A stretch of 64,000 bases of DNA, from positions 22,536,254-22,600,253 of the forward strand of contig OX352765.1 in the NCBI GenBank assembly GCA_947095585.1, read 5' to 3'. The DNA is from Nephrocerus scutellatus (lineage: Eukaryota > Arthropoda > Insecta > Diptera > Pipunculidae). Positions 23,401-36,261 of this stretch are shown piece by piece (the stretch's first letter is position 1; every line of letters begins with the position of its first letter). The notes beneath the pieces were generated by a model. It was not told where the DNA came from. It searched no databases and saw only the letters and a program-made list of their open reading frames with translations. The translations under genes were made by a program, and so were the position numbers.

Positions 23401-24875
23401 TCGTTCAAGTTCCAGGGGTTATCAACCATTTTAATTGTGATTGAGAATAATAATTATTAGTCCTATATAGGCCAATAGCTTCTGTTGCAGCAATTCACGA
23501 AATCACGAAATGATAAAATGACAATTGGTAAGGAAATGCTTCTCGGTTACAAAATCAATTACAAACTGCATATATTTTCATATATCACAAATACCAAAAA
23601 AGCCTGTCCCATAGTATGTAGCCACAATACTTTATACCCTTAATGTGTGTGTGCCATGGCGCTACGCTTGAGAAACCTTTGAGCAAGCATAAAATCACAG
23701 TTTATGAGTTTTTACGGATTTATGGAACGTTAAGTACTTTTGAAACAGTTTTCATTTAATTATGTAGCTCATGTTGGTTGTTGTTGCGAAGCAAGCACTC
23801 ACACATACACAGCGAGAGGGCCACTGCACTGGGTAAATACACGTTCCTTGGAATAAGCCTCTAGCAAACAGCATACTATGCATATGATTCTATATGCTCG
23901 TGTGTTGGTGAGAATGATTTCTTGGAGTCCTACTTTTCCACGCATGAGAAGCATGAAATCATCGGAGCATCGCGCTTGGATTAAGCTGTGGCTGAGGCTG
24001 TGGCTGTGTCTGTCGCTGTGGATGCAAGCTGTCGCCTGCAACGACTATCCATGCATATGTACTCCATCTCTATGATTCTCATTATGGCAGATGCTCATCA
24101 CAAAATAAGAGCATCGAGCCGGGCCAATTCACCCATCTTCTCTCGCTAGCAACGGCTATGTGGGCCATTCGGGATGATTTCAGCTGTCATCACATGGCAT
24201 GAGTTTAAATTATAATATGTGTGTGTTGGTGCAGCAGATTAAGAAATGTTGATTTAAAGTCTTTGGTTGCAGAAAATTAAATTAAGCTTTGTGACGAGAA
24301 TAAGGGTTACGGCGGGTTATGTTCGTACGTGTGTCCACTTGAGTGCATAAAACCCTGTAGAAATTTATTCAGTTATTATTTTTTGGTATAAGCCGTTGAA
24401 ATGTTTAGATTGCGAAAGTGGCAATACACATATTATTTTTCTTTGACACAGATTTGAGTTAAATTGTTTCTTTTTTATGTGCCACTCTTGATGAAGATCC
24501 CGGTTTTTACTTTTAATTAATTGGGCGCGCGGAATTTCGTTTTAAAGTTTTTATTAATTCAATTATAGCCACTTTTTTGAATTATTTAGTTTAATGCTTG
24601 TAAGTTACAAAAGGTGCGATTTAAATGTTGTCGACTCAAAAAAAAGTACAATGATTATTTTTTTTTCAAATCCACGCACGCACAGCACAGCAATCGTCAA
24701 GAAGTAAAAATCAAACCACGAAGCTGACCTATAGTAGCAAAGCACATTATGAACACAGAAGAGACAAGAGAATTTTGTCTCATAACGAAGGGCAAAGGGC
24801 TGCCGTAATATCCGTCGTGTAAGGTAATGTACTTGAAGCTATACCCTCTTGCAACACCGTTTGCATATTCTAGCA
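23401..24875. other. Non-coding stretch, nothing recognised
   Basis: No gene. The short 'gctgtggctgaggctgtggctgtgtctgtcgctgtgg' tract near 23984-24022 is a simple hexamer-type repeat. Confidence 0.45.
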
Positions 24876-24879
24876 GTAC

Positions 24880-25290
24880 GTTGCCACTATTTCTGTAAAC
24901 GAAGTTCATCGCATGCTCAGCTCGGCTTGCGCATACTGTATTACTACGTAAATCGTCCAGAATTATGCAGTGCCCATATTCAAGCATATCTCGAATTAAG
25001 CATTGCTCTGCCCGACTTACACATCCTGTGTTAGTACGCCCTCCTTCAGGCCTACGCAGCATCCACATTCAGGCATTGCTCAGATGTACGCATCTATCGA
25101 GATACGCCATGTTTGACTTACGCTCAACTCGACTTACGCATCCATGTAACTACGCCTGCATTAAGACTTACCTTCCGCTTAATTTCACGCATCACCCAGA
25201 TCTACACATCTCTCGTGTTACACATACTACTACATGATTTACGTGCTGCTAGACTTACGTGTTCAGATATAATACTAAAATTATATTATA
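24880..25290. repeat. Degenerate 16-bp minisatellite array (locus B)
   Basis: Clear 16-base steps, for example from 25087: acgcatctatcgagat, acgccatgtttgactt, acgctcaactcgactt, acgcatccatgtaact. Same consensus as the array at 660-1040. Open frames here are repeat artefacts. Confidence 0.7.
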
Positions 25291-25957
25291 CATATAATGT
25301 GAGACTCAATAAAAATTGGATTAAACTTGCATAGCGCTAAACATAAATATATTTTGTAACGACCCGAATAGTTACGCCTGTCATTGTCATTGTATAGTTG
25401 GATAGGTAGAGTGATGTTCTGCACTGTCTTAGTGAAGGCTTCAAATAGCGCTTGAGTGCGCCGTTTTGTAACCACAGTTCTTAGGATATCTAAAGGAGAA
25501 AAAAAGATAACTGGGTTGATTTCATCCAACCTGTGGCATTCAGATACGATATCGGTGATGCCACACTCCAAAAAAGCCCTCAGGTCGGAAAAGAAGGGAT
25601 TACTCAATTAACAAGCAGATCCTGCAAAATGTATTATTAGGGATTCCCAGTTTTCCTGCGTGGCTGCCTACTGGCCAATGACCCGTGATTACAGGAACCA
25701 CTCTTGAAACATTCTTCCGTGATCTGGAGTTTAGCTTGTTGCATTTGCTTTTTTTATATGAAGGCCACATTGCCCTCGACGTGGTATAATTGGTCTAGTT
25801 ATTCCAGCTTAACTGTCCTTTTGTGGTAAGGAAAATGAGAACACGATCTCTGACGGAGTTCAAAGGATAGCTGATTCTTTCAGCATAGACCATGTCCAGT
25901 GTGACGCCCTTCTTCATCAGTAAGTCTGCTATCTCATTACCGTCAATTTTTTGAAAT

Positions 25958-26118
25958 ACCCAGTATTAAAATAAAATTCTCAGGAAATTATGTAATTTTC
26001 GATAGAGGCTGACCGAGCGAAATGATTCCAGTATGTATGTAATATGTAGATACTCCGAAAGCCTCCAGGAGTTTTCTGTTCGACACATAATGCCTATACT
26101 CAGAATGTTCGCTTCTGT
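25958..26118. repeat. Internal direct duplication in LINE, copy 1
   Basis: 'cccagtattaaaataaaattctcaggaaattatgtaattttcgatagaggctgaccgagcgaaatg' and the following 'actccgaaagcctccag...cataatgcctatactcagaatgttcg' recur at 26337-26523. The second copy has about 25 extra bases in the middle ('atcaagaatgacattggcaa'), which the first has lost. Confidence 0.75.
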
Positions 26119-26336
26119 ACATATGCATACATGCCACACTCTAGTCCAGCCACCAGTATCTTTTTTTTATCAAATCGCCTTCTGTCCACCCTGTCTTTCT
26201 TTCAGGCACGCCACGCCGGATTCTTTTGTATATTGCCCTCAAGCATCATGGTATTTAACAGATATGTTGTCCAGATGTGTCCAGATACAGGAATGTTTCA
26301 GGTGGTATAAGTCCACTCTGCAATGTATTTTTGAAG

Positions 26337-26523
26337 TACCCAGTATTAGGATAAAATGCTCAAGAAATTATGTCATTTTCGATAGAGGCTGACCGAGCGA
26401 AATGGTTCCTAGTATGATCAAGAATGACATTGGCAATTCTTGATACTCCGAAAGCCTCCAGCAGTTTTTTGTTCGACACATAATGCCTATACTCAGAATG
26501 TTCGTTTCTGTATATATGTATAC
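26337..26523. repeat. Internal direct duplication in LINE, copy 2
   Basis: Second copy of the block at 25958; it is the longer one and keeps the reading frame of the RT tail on the minus strand. Non-overlapping, so this is a local duplication or two stacked insertions of the same LINE. Confidence 0.75.
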
Positions 26524-27180
26524 TAGTTCTAAGACATTTTCTCTTAAAGACACGAAGTTTTTCCATATATTATGGACTGATATTTCACTATTATATTAAG
26601 CACGCCTACCTAAGAATTGGTCGAATGAATGCCTAGTAGCAAACCATTTTCCCGTGATTATCGTGAAAGGAAAAGCTTTTTAAGCGACATAAATGCCGGC
26701 CATGCTTTTTATAAAGCGATATTTACATGTACATTGTAGTAAATAAATTTATCCTGATGAACACCCAAATAGCGAACAACGTTCTTCGTTTGGACCTGAA
26801 CACCATTTGCACCCGTTATTCCAAGATCCTTCCAATTATGTCGCAGATCGTTATTTTCTCACCTAAGAGGAGGGCGTAACAGTATAACTTCGCATTTTGA
26901 ATAGGTAATCTTAAGTTTCCATATTTCGCACTCTGTCCGAAATTCGTCGAATTTGCTTTTCAGCCTTCTTTGAATCTCTTCAATTTTCCAGCCGTGTGCA
27001 TATATCACAATATCGTCAGCATAAGCAAGTGACGCACATCCATGCCACTAAGTACTTCAGAAATATATATGTTGAACAAGATTGACGCTGTTACTGTACC
27101 TTGTGGCAGAACATTAGCGATATTGAATGTTTTATTCACCGTATTTTCTCTATACGTTACGACAAATATCATATATCATT

Positions 27181-29125
27181 GATACAATCATTTTGATTAA
27201 ATGATTTGGGACCTATAACTAGAATAAGCTGACAGTAGCGTTATTTCAAAGATCGCGTGATAAGTTTTCCGATTTAGGTCTTTCAAATCCAAATCATGTA
27301 AACTCTGGTAAACGCTACAACCAAAAACGATCAGTTATGTATCTGAAATTAGATCGAATTTCAATATTTCACCAGATGCATGTTCTACTATAGTTTCAGG
27401 ACGATTCTCATCAAACGCTCCTTTCCACCCACCTTATACATCGCTTTATTTGGAAGTTTCTATCCGCTTGTTGTGAAAAAGGTCACGGCCACAACGAAAT
27501 GTGTTTGTGTTCAATTTCTTCTATTTGTGTAAGAGTGTGTATGTTTGTCTAGATATGTGTGTGACAGCCACAGTCTTTGAAGTGACAAAACCTTGGTTCT
27601 TTCGCATTATACGTGACACTTTTTGCAAGGACAACACGCTAACAGTTTTGCAATTTCTGATTTTGTCCTCTCGCATCTCGTTCCGTTAAAATGTCATCTT
27701 CAATTGGACAATTTTTTTTGAAAAACAAGGAAAAATTCAAAACGTAGAATGAAATCCTTTTCGCGCAAAATGTCAGAGAGCCAAGTAGAAGTGGAATTTG
27801 AAATCCATCAAGATCCATATTCAGGGAGTTTCCGCTTGGTCGCTTGTTTTTGTCGCCGTTTACCTTTCCTGTCCGCTCGCAATTGCTTTGTCCTTGTCTA
27901 ATGCCAAATGGTGGCTTCATGCTATAATGTTGGCTACTTGTTTTCTGTCATATTTCCCCCAGATTAAGGTGTCAAAACATCTGCGCCACTATTTTCCCTG
28001 TAGCTGTATGTATACGTATCTATGTCGTATAGACCACACTGACAGTTATGTTGAAGTTTGAGACGGCAGAAAGTATAGCAAGTGACAGGTTTTTTATTTC
28101 AATCGATTGGACGACATTTTTCTTTTTTGTTTTTATAATTATTTTCCGTCTTCGTACTGGGTGACTTAACCGATTTTAGAAAATCTATTGCGGACGGCAT
28201 TTTAATATTTAAAATAAAATTTATTTCTGTTATTTATATGAGAGGACTTAAGAGTGACTATATCTTTCGAGAGATTTAGTTTAATGAACACTTTTGATCC
28301 GTGTTAGTCAATATATGACATCCACTCAGAGTGCGTTACCCTGTATTTAGAAAAATTTAGGTTTGTTTTGTCTTATAAGGGTATTTTTTTGTGGTCACTA
28401 TCATAAAACGACACGGATTCTTTGTTAGAGCATTGCGTGGCATGATGTTTCCTGTCTTCGCGTCATTTGCATTTGTTGTTTATCCTGTTTTATTTTTCAT
28501 GGTTTAGATACGTTGCTCGCACTAAATGTCACTCGTAAATGTTTTCAGTTTTGTTGGTTGGAAGGAAATAGATGTTTTTTTTTCTGTCTTTCATTATTTC
28601 GACTTGGCGTTATCCTTGCAAAAGATCTAACTCATTTTACCTAGACAGAATTAATTTAACAGGTAAAGCTTGTACATATATTACCAAGGACTTAAGACTG
28701 TCTAAACATGATATCTCAGTCAGCAGCCATTGGCTATCTGATGGAATCAGTTCGTATCTTAACTGTTGGAGACTTTTGTGGTAGTATCGAATGTATATAA
28801 GATACGTAAGTAATTATGTATTTTGTAATTCATTCACATTTGTTCAATACTTTACGATACTAATTCCTACTCCTAAGAAATACGAGTAAAATTTGTTTTA
28901 GAGCAGCTTTGCCCACTCGCCAATATATCAGCTTAACACTGTACCTTTGTAGTGTGCCAAGGGATTGAATTATATTTATATATTATTATAAGATATTAAT
29001 CCAATCTGTTTTTAGCTCTCTTAACTCTCGCGTTATCGCTGTTATATTCCACAAACTGTGCTCAGGTGCATACCGCCCTTCCTCCATTTCATCCACAAAG
29101 CTTCTGGCTTCAATGTAACTGATCA
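27181..29125. other. Non-coding stretch, nothing recognised
   Basis: Long AT-rich region. The frames at 27501-27689, 27639-27920, 27798-28061 and 28572-28784 have no domain or splice support. Confidence 0.45.
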
Positions 29126-29130
29126 TAACG

Positions 29131-29228
29131 ATCAACACTGGTATGCCGCTTCTGATGGAATCAAAAATACAATACACACTGGTATGCCCCTTCTGATGGA
29201 ATCAAAAATACCATACACACTGGTATAA
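29131..29228 (+). repeat. Tandem duplication, 45-bp unit
   Basis: 'acactggtatgccgcttctgatggaatcaaaaatacaatac' is followed directly by a nearly identical second unit and a third partial one ('acactggtataagag'). Confidence 0.75.
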
Positions 29229-29399
29229 GAGACTTAATTCCTATCAGGACTAAATCTGTCAAACCGAATGATGATGGATGGTACGATTTATGCTACAAAG
29301 AAGAACAGAAGGTATACTTTCGTTTGTATATAGCAGCACAGCACAGAAAAGCGAGCCAGATATCATTGCAATTCGGTGAGTCAAATTCGCTCAAATAGT

Positions 29400-29980
29400 T
29401 GGCCCAAAATTTACTTATAGTACAAATTATTGGCTATTTTCATTTAATTTAAGTGAATAACTCGTCATCAATTCAAACTTTCATTCACAAAGATATTTCA
29501 GCAGTAAACTCTAAGGACAAGGTCAATGTGATTGCTGCAGTTTTGCAGCTAGCTCCACGCTTCCACATTGCCTCCGTACTTCCGAGTATTGTACACCATA
29601 ATGGGACAGATTTACTTTTGTACTTGTACAGTTGCTAGACTTTAATGTAATCTCATCAGTAACAAATCCGCTAGGTCAGATGGTATTTCTTCTATAATTC
29701 TAAAGACAAGTTTTTCATCGCTAACACTACCATTGCGTAAGCTTTTGCATCTATCCTTTTCTTATGAAATATTCTCGAAAAGTTGGAAAATAATATTTGT
29801 CCAGCCTATACCAAAGAAAATGTGCACCATCATGCGAACTTTCATTGTGCCGATCCATATTACTAAAGTTCCTTCTCTCTTAGGTCATGGAAACGGTTCT
29901 GAAATATCTTGAATAACGAGAACTTATTTGATCGGCAGTATGGTTTCTGTGGGCTTCGTTCTAATTGAGATCTGATTGCA
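29400..29980 (+). mobile_element. Jockey-like LINE relic
   Basis: Nucleotide blocks 'tctaaggacaa...gcagctagctcca', 'acttcgagtattgtaca' (here ttccgagtattgtaca) and 'ccagcctata' match the copy at 40780-41070. 'gatcggcagtatggtttctgtgg' encodes DRQYGFxG of the RT fingers. Degraded; no long open frame. Confidence 0.65.
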
Positions 29981-29984
29981 CATC

Positions 29985-30645
29985 TCACCCATCCATCCAT
30001 TTCGTAAATATTGAGTATAATATGTACTCAGATACTATGTTTTAAAGAATATTTGTTTTTGTTTGTTTGCTCTTCACATGTTATTAAAAAAAGTGAAAAA
30101 GGCTTATTCAGTATCTCAAATTTTTTAGGGGAAAAAAAATTGAATTTTTACACGCTGCACAGCCTTTTGGCCAAAATCGGTATAAGGGTCTTACCAAATA
30201 AGAAGATCTTCACAACCTACACAATTCTCCACAATTCTAATAGATTCTTCTGAATAAAACCACTGTACATATATGATCAACTAAAACAAATGTGGACAGT
30301 GGGTACTCCTATATCTTCTCTACACAACAGCGACCTTCCTGTTTCGGCAGAAAACAATATTACCTCCATTGCTGCTATAATCTCGAAAGCAATTAAGAAT
30401 CATAAAAGATTCAATAATTAACTTTTAAATAAATATTCATAAGTTGAACTAAAGGATGGCAAATCAAACTAAAGGAAATTGGAGCAGTTCATACAAGTTT
30501 ACATACAAACGTCTCCAAAATCTTCCTATCAAAATAAATCAAGGAAAAATACAGTATGCAAGTACAGCTAGGTCTCTCGGATTACCTGGAATGATCGAAG
30601 GATGGAATATCTGCTCTAGAAACCTACGTAACAATAATAGAGATC
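29985..30645. other. Non-coding stretch left of mariner element
   Basis: AT-rich; frames at 30011-30253 and 30456-30692 are not recognised. Confidence 0.4.
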
Positions 30646-30647
30646 TA

Positions 30648-30669
30648 ACGGGTGTTTTTTTAAGAGGTT
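30648..30669 (+). repeat. Left terminal inverted repeat of mariner
   Basis: Begins directly after TA; pairs with 31912-31933. Two mismatches in the first 22 bases. Confidence 0.85.
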
Positions 30670-30736
30670 GCCGATTTTTTCGTGTTAAATGAAATGACCA
30701 AAATTTTTTTTTATTTGGTAGATAATTTTTTGGCAT

Positions 30737-31821
30737 TTAACATTTAAACACAATTTCTGGCATATGGCTACCACGACTATTTTTCACAAATGTCATTCTG
30801 GAGGTCCAATTTTCCAGCACTTTTTCAAGCATTTGAGGGCGTATGTCAGCAATGACACGTTGAATATTGGTTTCCAAAGCGTCAATCGATTGAGGTTTAT
30901 CCACATAAACCAATGACTTCACGTATCCCCACAAAAAGTAATCGAGTGGCGTCAAACGCACGAACGCGGAGGCCAATTCACCGGACCATTTCTCGAAATA
31001 ATGTTGTCGTTGAAAGTTTCTTTCAATAAGTCGATTGTTTCACGTGCTGTATGGCAAGTGGCACCATCTTGTTGAAACCACATTTCATCCATATCCATAT
31101 CTTCAAGATTTGACAACAAAAACTCATTTAACATGGTTCTGTATCGATTTCCATTCACGGTAACGCGTCGTCCTTCCTCATTTTTAAAGAAATATGGACC
31201 GATGATCCCACCAGCCCATAGACCGCACCAAACAGTACATTTATCAGGATGCATTGGTAATTCTTGAACGGCGTGTGGATTATCTTTGCTCCAAATGCGA
31301 CAATTTTGTTTGTTGACGTATCCATTTAACAAAAAATGCGCCTCATCACTGAAGAGAATTTTACGGTAAAAAAATGGATCTTCGTTCAATTGATTTAACG
31401 ACCAATCACTGAATTCACGGCGCAAACGATGGTCGTGTGGCTTTAATTCTTGCACCAATTGAATTTTGTATGGCACCAAACCCAAATCTTTACGTAAAAT
31501 TTTCCATAAAGTCGATGGACAAAGTCCAATTTGCTGAGCACGACGACGAATCGATAAATTGTCGTTTTCTTCGACACTGGCCTCAACGACAGCAATATTT
31601 TCTTCTGTACGAACTCTTCTCATTCTTGTCGGTGGCTTGGCATCCAAAAGAGTGAATGTAGACCGAAATTTGGTAATTACGTTCTTTATGGTGGTCTCTG
31701 ACGGACGATTATGTGCACCATAAAATTCACGAAGTGCTCTATAAACATTTTTAATTGAACACTGATTTTGAAAATAAATTTCCACGATTTGAAAACGTTG
31801 TTCTGGAGTTAACCTATTCAT
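30737..31821 (-). pseudogene. Mariner (DD41D) transposase, one frameshift
   Basis: Start chosen at the Met of MNRLTPEQRF, the conserved N-terminus; an ATG 12 codons upstream in frame lacks family support. The order is: a paired-like DNA-binding half (about residues 1-110, with RPSETTIKNVITKF), FSDEAHF (first catalytic Asp), WFQQDGATCHTA (second), and TPLDYFLWGYVKSLVY (third). The frame is continuous from 31821 to about 30960. At 30955-30965 one base appears to be lost just before TPLDYF, so translation would stop before the third Asp. The rest continues in the next frame to the stop at 30737. Restored length is about 361 codons, normal for the family. Otherwise intact, so a young copy. Confidence 0.88.
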
Positions 31822-31911
31822 AATGATTTGCCAAACAATACTGAGTAGAAATGCCACTTTGAGCTGTCAAAACAACTATCATAAAATAAAACGACATCTA
31901 TCGGAAAAACA

Positions 31912-31933
31912 AACCTCCTAAAAAAACACCCTT
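31912..31933 (-). repeat. Right terminal inverted repeat of mariner
   Basis: Ends directly before TA at 31934-31935; pairs with 30648-30669. Confidence 0.85.
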
Positions 31934-31935
31934 TA

Positions 31936-34395
31936 TAAGCAAATTTTTTAAAAGTTTTTGAAATTTGTACTTTTGCTACGCAACTTTGGGATTGTATCTT
32001 GAAAATAATGAATACATCAGAAAAAAGGTTTCAGAATAAGGTACTTTTGAACACTTTTTAGTGTGTGCCCTGGTACATTAGGAATAAAGTCACCCATATA
32101 AGATGTCGTTGCAAATGTTATTGGAAAAAATACATGGAGACACAAGGAAAGACAGCAACACGATATGTAAATGGTACGCTGACATACAAGAACCAAATCT
32201 TCGAGCTGGTGCAACTGTTTAATTTTAAGTATAGCAAATTGTTGCTATAAAAGTTGCGAAACAAGCGGGATGAAACTGGAATTTTTTTTTGAATACCGCT
32301 TGGGGCAAAAAAGTGGCAAACAGGAATCATTCATACAACATTCAAATGAATTAAATATTTTCGCGATCTGTCCGCCACAAAAAAGTTTTAGTGCACTTAT
32401 CTGTATTGTGTCTAGTATTTTTGAGTTCTAAAATTACATTCAAGTTTAGGGTGAATATATGCCTTGGAGATAATAGCCAGTTCAGAGGGAATAAAGTTAA
32501 AGGAAACCTTAAAATTAAGCGAATATCATAACAAGAAACCTTTTGAATGCAATATAATAATTCCGAGTAAAATCTCGGTGTTTTCTGTAATTTTTAAACG
32601 AAATAATAAAAATCTGCTGGTGGAAGTCATCGTTGGAAAACGGTGGCGATTTCAGCAAATGCGAAAACTTTTCATCGCTTTAACTTTTCCCTCTGCGCGC
32701 ATAACTGTTTCAAATTGACTTTTAATAATGACACGATGTTGTTTTATCTAATGAACAATTTTGTACTTTTCTATTCTTAGAACTTCGATTGCACTCTAAA
32801 CGAACCACATTTAAGCCACATTTTCAATTAAAAGGTAGCCGGATTAAACCTACCACAACAGTTAGCGTGCTTTCTTTTTGAAGTAATATTTTGTTTTCAA
32901 AGAAATATGAATATGGATGAATTTTTCTCTTTAGTTCCTTTTGTTCAAGTACTGTACGCTGCTAACGTAGCCTGTAGCTCCCGCAGGAAACAACTTCAAG
33001 TCACAAACTTTAGTCATAGTAGCACATAAACTTTATAATCCTTAATGTGTTGATTCTGTCAGTGGCAAAGTGCACTTTTTTGATTTATTTTCAAATGGAG
33101 TACTCTTACCTTACAGAATAATGAAAGAAACTGTATGCGTACGATGACTGAAAAGGTTCTTGAGATTGTTTCCATATTTTTTTTAATACCTCTCCGTTAA
33201 GATGTATCTTTTCTGTTGTTGTTTTGCCGTGCAGTATAAGAAAAAACTCCCTGCCAAGTTTATGAATTCCTTCCCCAAAGATGTGATGCTAAAATCTGTC
33301 CGCAAACTTTTACTACAACTCCTTGCACTCGCGCTGTAACGATAACCACAGAAAATTCTCCAAAATTGATCAAGTGGTGGAGTACTTTTTGCGTTTAACT
33401 GCCCGTGCACCGTACTAAACCTGAAGAAGCCAGTCAACGCAGAGAAATCTTTGTAATACAATTTTATCCAGGCAGTGCTTTGGGAGTTATCTTTCAAAGT
33501 TTAAAGTTTATAATAATTGGTGTAAGTTATTGTTTATGCGAATGTTATAAAACATTTTAATTTTTTGTTTACATTTACGATTTAAACAAATGTTACTTCT
33601 GAGGATTGTACGGTGCATGGGTGCATTTGCGAATCAAAATTAAGAGTAAATGCAAGTCCCTTTTATAACTCTTCTTTATGATAAACAATTCTATATGACT
33701 GAGAGATTGCAGAATTGTAGTGAAGAATAATATTGGATTTACAAGAATGGGGTCCATCCGACTTCAAACCGAATATCAGAGTTCCAGGGACAATGCAAAA
33801 CATTCCGCTCACACTATGAACTTTTTTCGTAATCCTTATCCATCAGTCAATTTTAGCCTCTATGCTAATTATTGACCATTGTCAGCTAATTTCAAACCAG
33901 ATGGACTTAAAACTTTCTTAAGAGTTTAAACTGGTCGATTTAATATATAGCTTCAGTGTTTCCGAGTATCGAATAAGGTTTGTAGCTATAGATCTAAAAA
34001 GTGGAATTACCGAAGTTTTGTGATCATAGAACTTACAAATAAGGTCGCCCAGGTTGAATTTTCTAAATAGATCTGAAGGAGAGTATTATCTATAAGTATA
34101 CAACCTATATTTCTAGACTTTTAGCCAGTTATTGGAAAAATTACTTTGTTCAGTATACACCCAAAAGAGGTAAACCTTTAACCCTTCTTCGTACCGACCC
34201 ATAGCAAACTATCATTCCTTTATTCGAAGTTAAATCCCCAATTTATTGGGAATTTGGTCATAAGAAGGGGTTGATATTTCCATGCATTCAACAGAGTTTG
34301 CTATCATATTCTTTTTTAAAAAGGTGTTCTTTGAAGGTATACACAATGCTTCATGGAGCTATAAAGTGGTTTTTCTTAAGAGCTTCTCAAATTTA
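31936..34395. other. Non-coding stretch, nothing recognised
   Basis: AT-rich. Short frames (32464-32718, 33183-33497) show no recognised domain. Confidence 0.45.
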
Positions 34396-34429
34396 TTTTT
34401 TTCAAAAAGCCAGAGGCGTAATATCACAT

Positions 34430-35900
34430 GAACGAAGCGCCCAATTAACTTGTCCAACCGGGCATGGGGAGCAAAGTCCCAGATTCATACCTCCTCGTGG
34501 TGCTCCCTGGGTAACGCTAAATGAATCAGGCGGTATAGTGAAGACGAACAGAGGTCATGGACACTACTTGTCAAGGCGAGTCATTGTCGCCTAAGAACCA
34601 ATATCAATTTAGCGTCTCTTCTCCATGTTAGGGGCGGCTGAGGCGGGCGTGTGTCTTGTAGCAAGCGGCTCGCTATATAAATGTGTACAAGGGTGGAATT
34701 GAACCTTAACTACAATTCGCGGGCCTCCAGCGCTATGGATTAGGTTATGAGCTAGGCTAGTAACCTACCTGTAAAAAATACTCAAGAAACGGAAACAGGC
34801 CTCGGATACAACACGGATACATTACAAACGACATTTGGCTATAGACACAGGACTATGATCGGAACGTGGAGCGTTCGCACCTTGTCAGAACCGTCAAGAC
34901 TCAAGTTTGTCGTGAGATGGATCGATACCAGCTACTAATTTTAGGCCTCAGCGAAGAAAGATGGATTGGTTAAGGCTACTTTCATGAACAATCAGGGCAT
35001 TATCTAATGTTTAGTGGCAATAATTAATCTCGAACCAACGGAGTTGAAATACTTATAACAGCTAGAGCTAAAAAGTCCTTGTTTGGATTTAAACCAATCT
35101 CTGACCGCATAGTTTCCTGATTTATGCTCTAGTCAACAGCTTTTTTCGGTGGCACAAAGTTCGCACATAGAGACATTCACAAATAAACATGGCAATCACA
35201 ATATGGTGTGACACGTAACCAGATTGATCACATCTTAATCAGCAACAGATTCGCTAGTAGTTTACTATATGTCAAAGCCCGTCGAGGTGCTTATATCTTT
35301 AGTGATCACAACCTTCTGGTTGGTATTATCAGACTGCGGCCAGCTGCAATTCAACAACAACATAGAACTGCGCGGAGATACGATCTCAGCAAACTTCAAA
35401 ATCTCGCCAAGGTGAATGAATTTAATCGGCAACTTGAGTCAAACATCGTCGCTGAGCATTCAAACATGGGTTCATGGCATACTATAGCATCTGCAATTAA
35501 AGGTGCCGCAGAGTTTGCACGTGTGATGTGTGCAACATCATAGAAAGCGTGGAATCAAATCGAAGAGCGACGCAATCTTAAAATCCGGCTCACAAATGAG
35601 CGCTTATCGGTGCTAAAAGAACAACTGAAGAGGGAATATAACCGCGCCGACGCACGGGTAAAAAGAATGACTAGAAACGATCGCAGGAATTTCATAAATG
35701 AGGTTACAGCGGAAGCAGAAAGTGCTGCTCGATATAGTAATATGCGTGGGGTCTACAGTGCAATCCGTAGAGTTAATGCTACATAACGTTCGGGTGTGAG
35801 ACTTGGCGCCAGTAGTGAAGGGTTAATAACTCATACGAACCTTGTACATAGCAAATCCTAATATGAAATAATAGCACATAATATTGCTCTTTCTTCAGAC
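34430..35900 (+). mobile_element. RTE-like LINE relic, 5' region and endonuclease
   Basis: 34430-34830 looks like the untranslated 5' region. From 34857, MIGTWSVRTLSEPSRLK is the endonuclease start (usual IGTWNVRTLxxxGK). It is followed by LGLSEERWIG and, near 35213, NQIDHILISNRFASSLLYVK and DHNLLVGIIRLRP (SDH catalytic block). KREYNRADARVKRMTRNDRR near 35630 leads to the RT linker, and the copy ends soon after. The open frame 35208-35543 is the endonuclease end. Clade is my inference from motif style; stops interrupt it. Confidence 0.75.
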
Positions 35901-36125
35901 ATCAAATGCAAAATGACTTTTAATGCAAATTTCGTGTGGATTCCGAAAAAATTATTCGCATTGGAGAAGTTCTGGCAACTTATAGCCATTACTCCATAAT
36001 GTAATTTGTTTTTTTCTTAAGTCACAGAATATAACATTAGTCATGCACTCCTGAAATTTTGTCTTAACACTGCTGGTAAATAATTCCTTGTGTAAAACAA
36101 CAAAAACAACAAAATCTTTGTATTC

Positions 36126-36131
36126 TTTATT
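36126..36131 (-). promoter_or_regulatory. Poly(A) signal for FAR gene
   Basis: AATAAA on the minus strand, 131 bases after the inferred stop codon of the fatty acyl-CoA reductase gene. Position and motif fit; unproven. Confidence 0.45.
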
Positions 36132-36261
36132 TCCGTCATAAAATGATACATAGACGTACAAACTTAGTGATTAAAAATGCATTATGTATTATGCTCGATG
36201 CAATCCCATGAAAAACAAATTGCATTGCGCAAAGTTTTTCCGCCATTCGCGATTTGCTCCC

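Larger units (their letters stand above)
25325..27180 (-). mobile_element. I-clade-like LINE relic with RNase H
   Basis: In minus-strand order: LPQGTVTASILFNIYISEVL near 27100 (RT motif, SPILFNIY). Then a palm region AYADDIVIYAHG in mixed frames near 27010, and SKFDEFRTECEIWKLKITYSK near 26950. VFKRKCLRTSIHIYR...EYRHYVSNKKLLEA lies at 26430-26540, and the RNase H tail GNEIADLLMKKGVTLDMVYAE lies at 25880-25950. It contains an internal direct duplication (25958-26118 and 26337-26523). Frameshifts and stops throughout. Confidence 0.75.
30648..31933 (-). mobile_element. Mariner-superfamily element, DD41D (rosa-like)
   Basis: Complete 1286-bp element. The left end begins acgggtgtttttttaagagg and the right end, reverse-complemented, begins aagggtgtttttttaggagg: 20 of the first 22 bases match. 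It is flanked by TA at 30646-30647 and 31934-31935, the usual Tc1/mariner target site. It contains one transposase gene on the minus strand, inactivated by a single missing base. The 41-residue spacing of the last two catalytic acidic residues places it with the DD41D rosa-type elements known from tephritids. Confidence 0.9.

Noticed and set aside
24697..25237. Frames of 123 and 90 codons on both strands
   Set aside because: Products of the second 16-bp minisatellite array.
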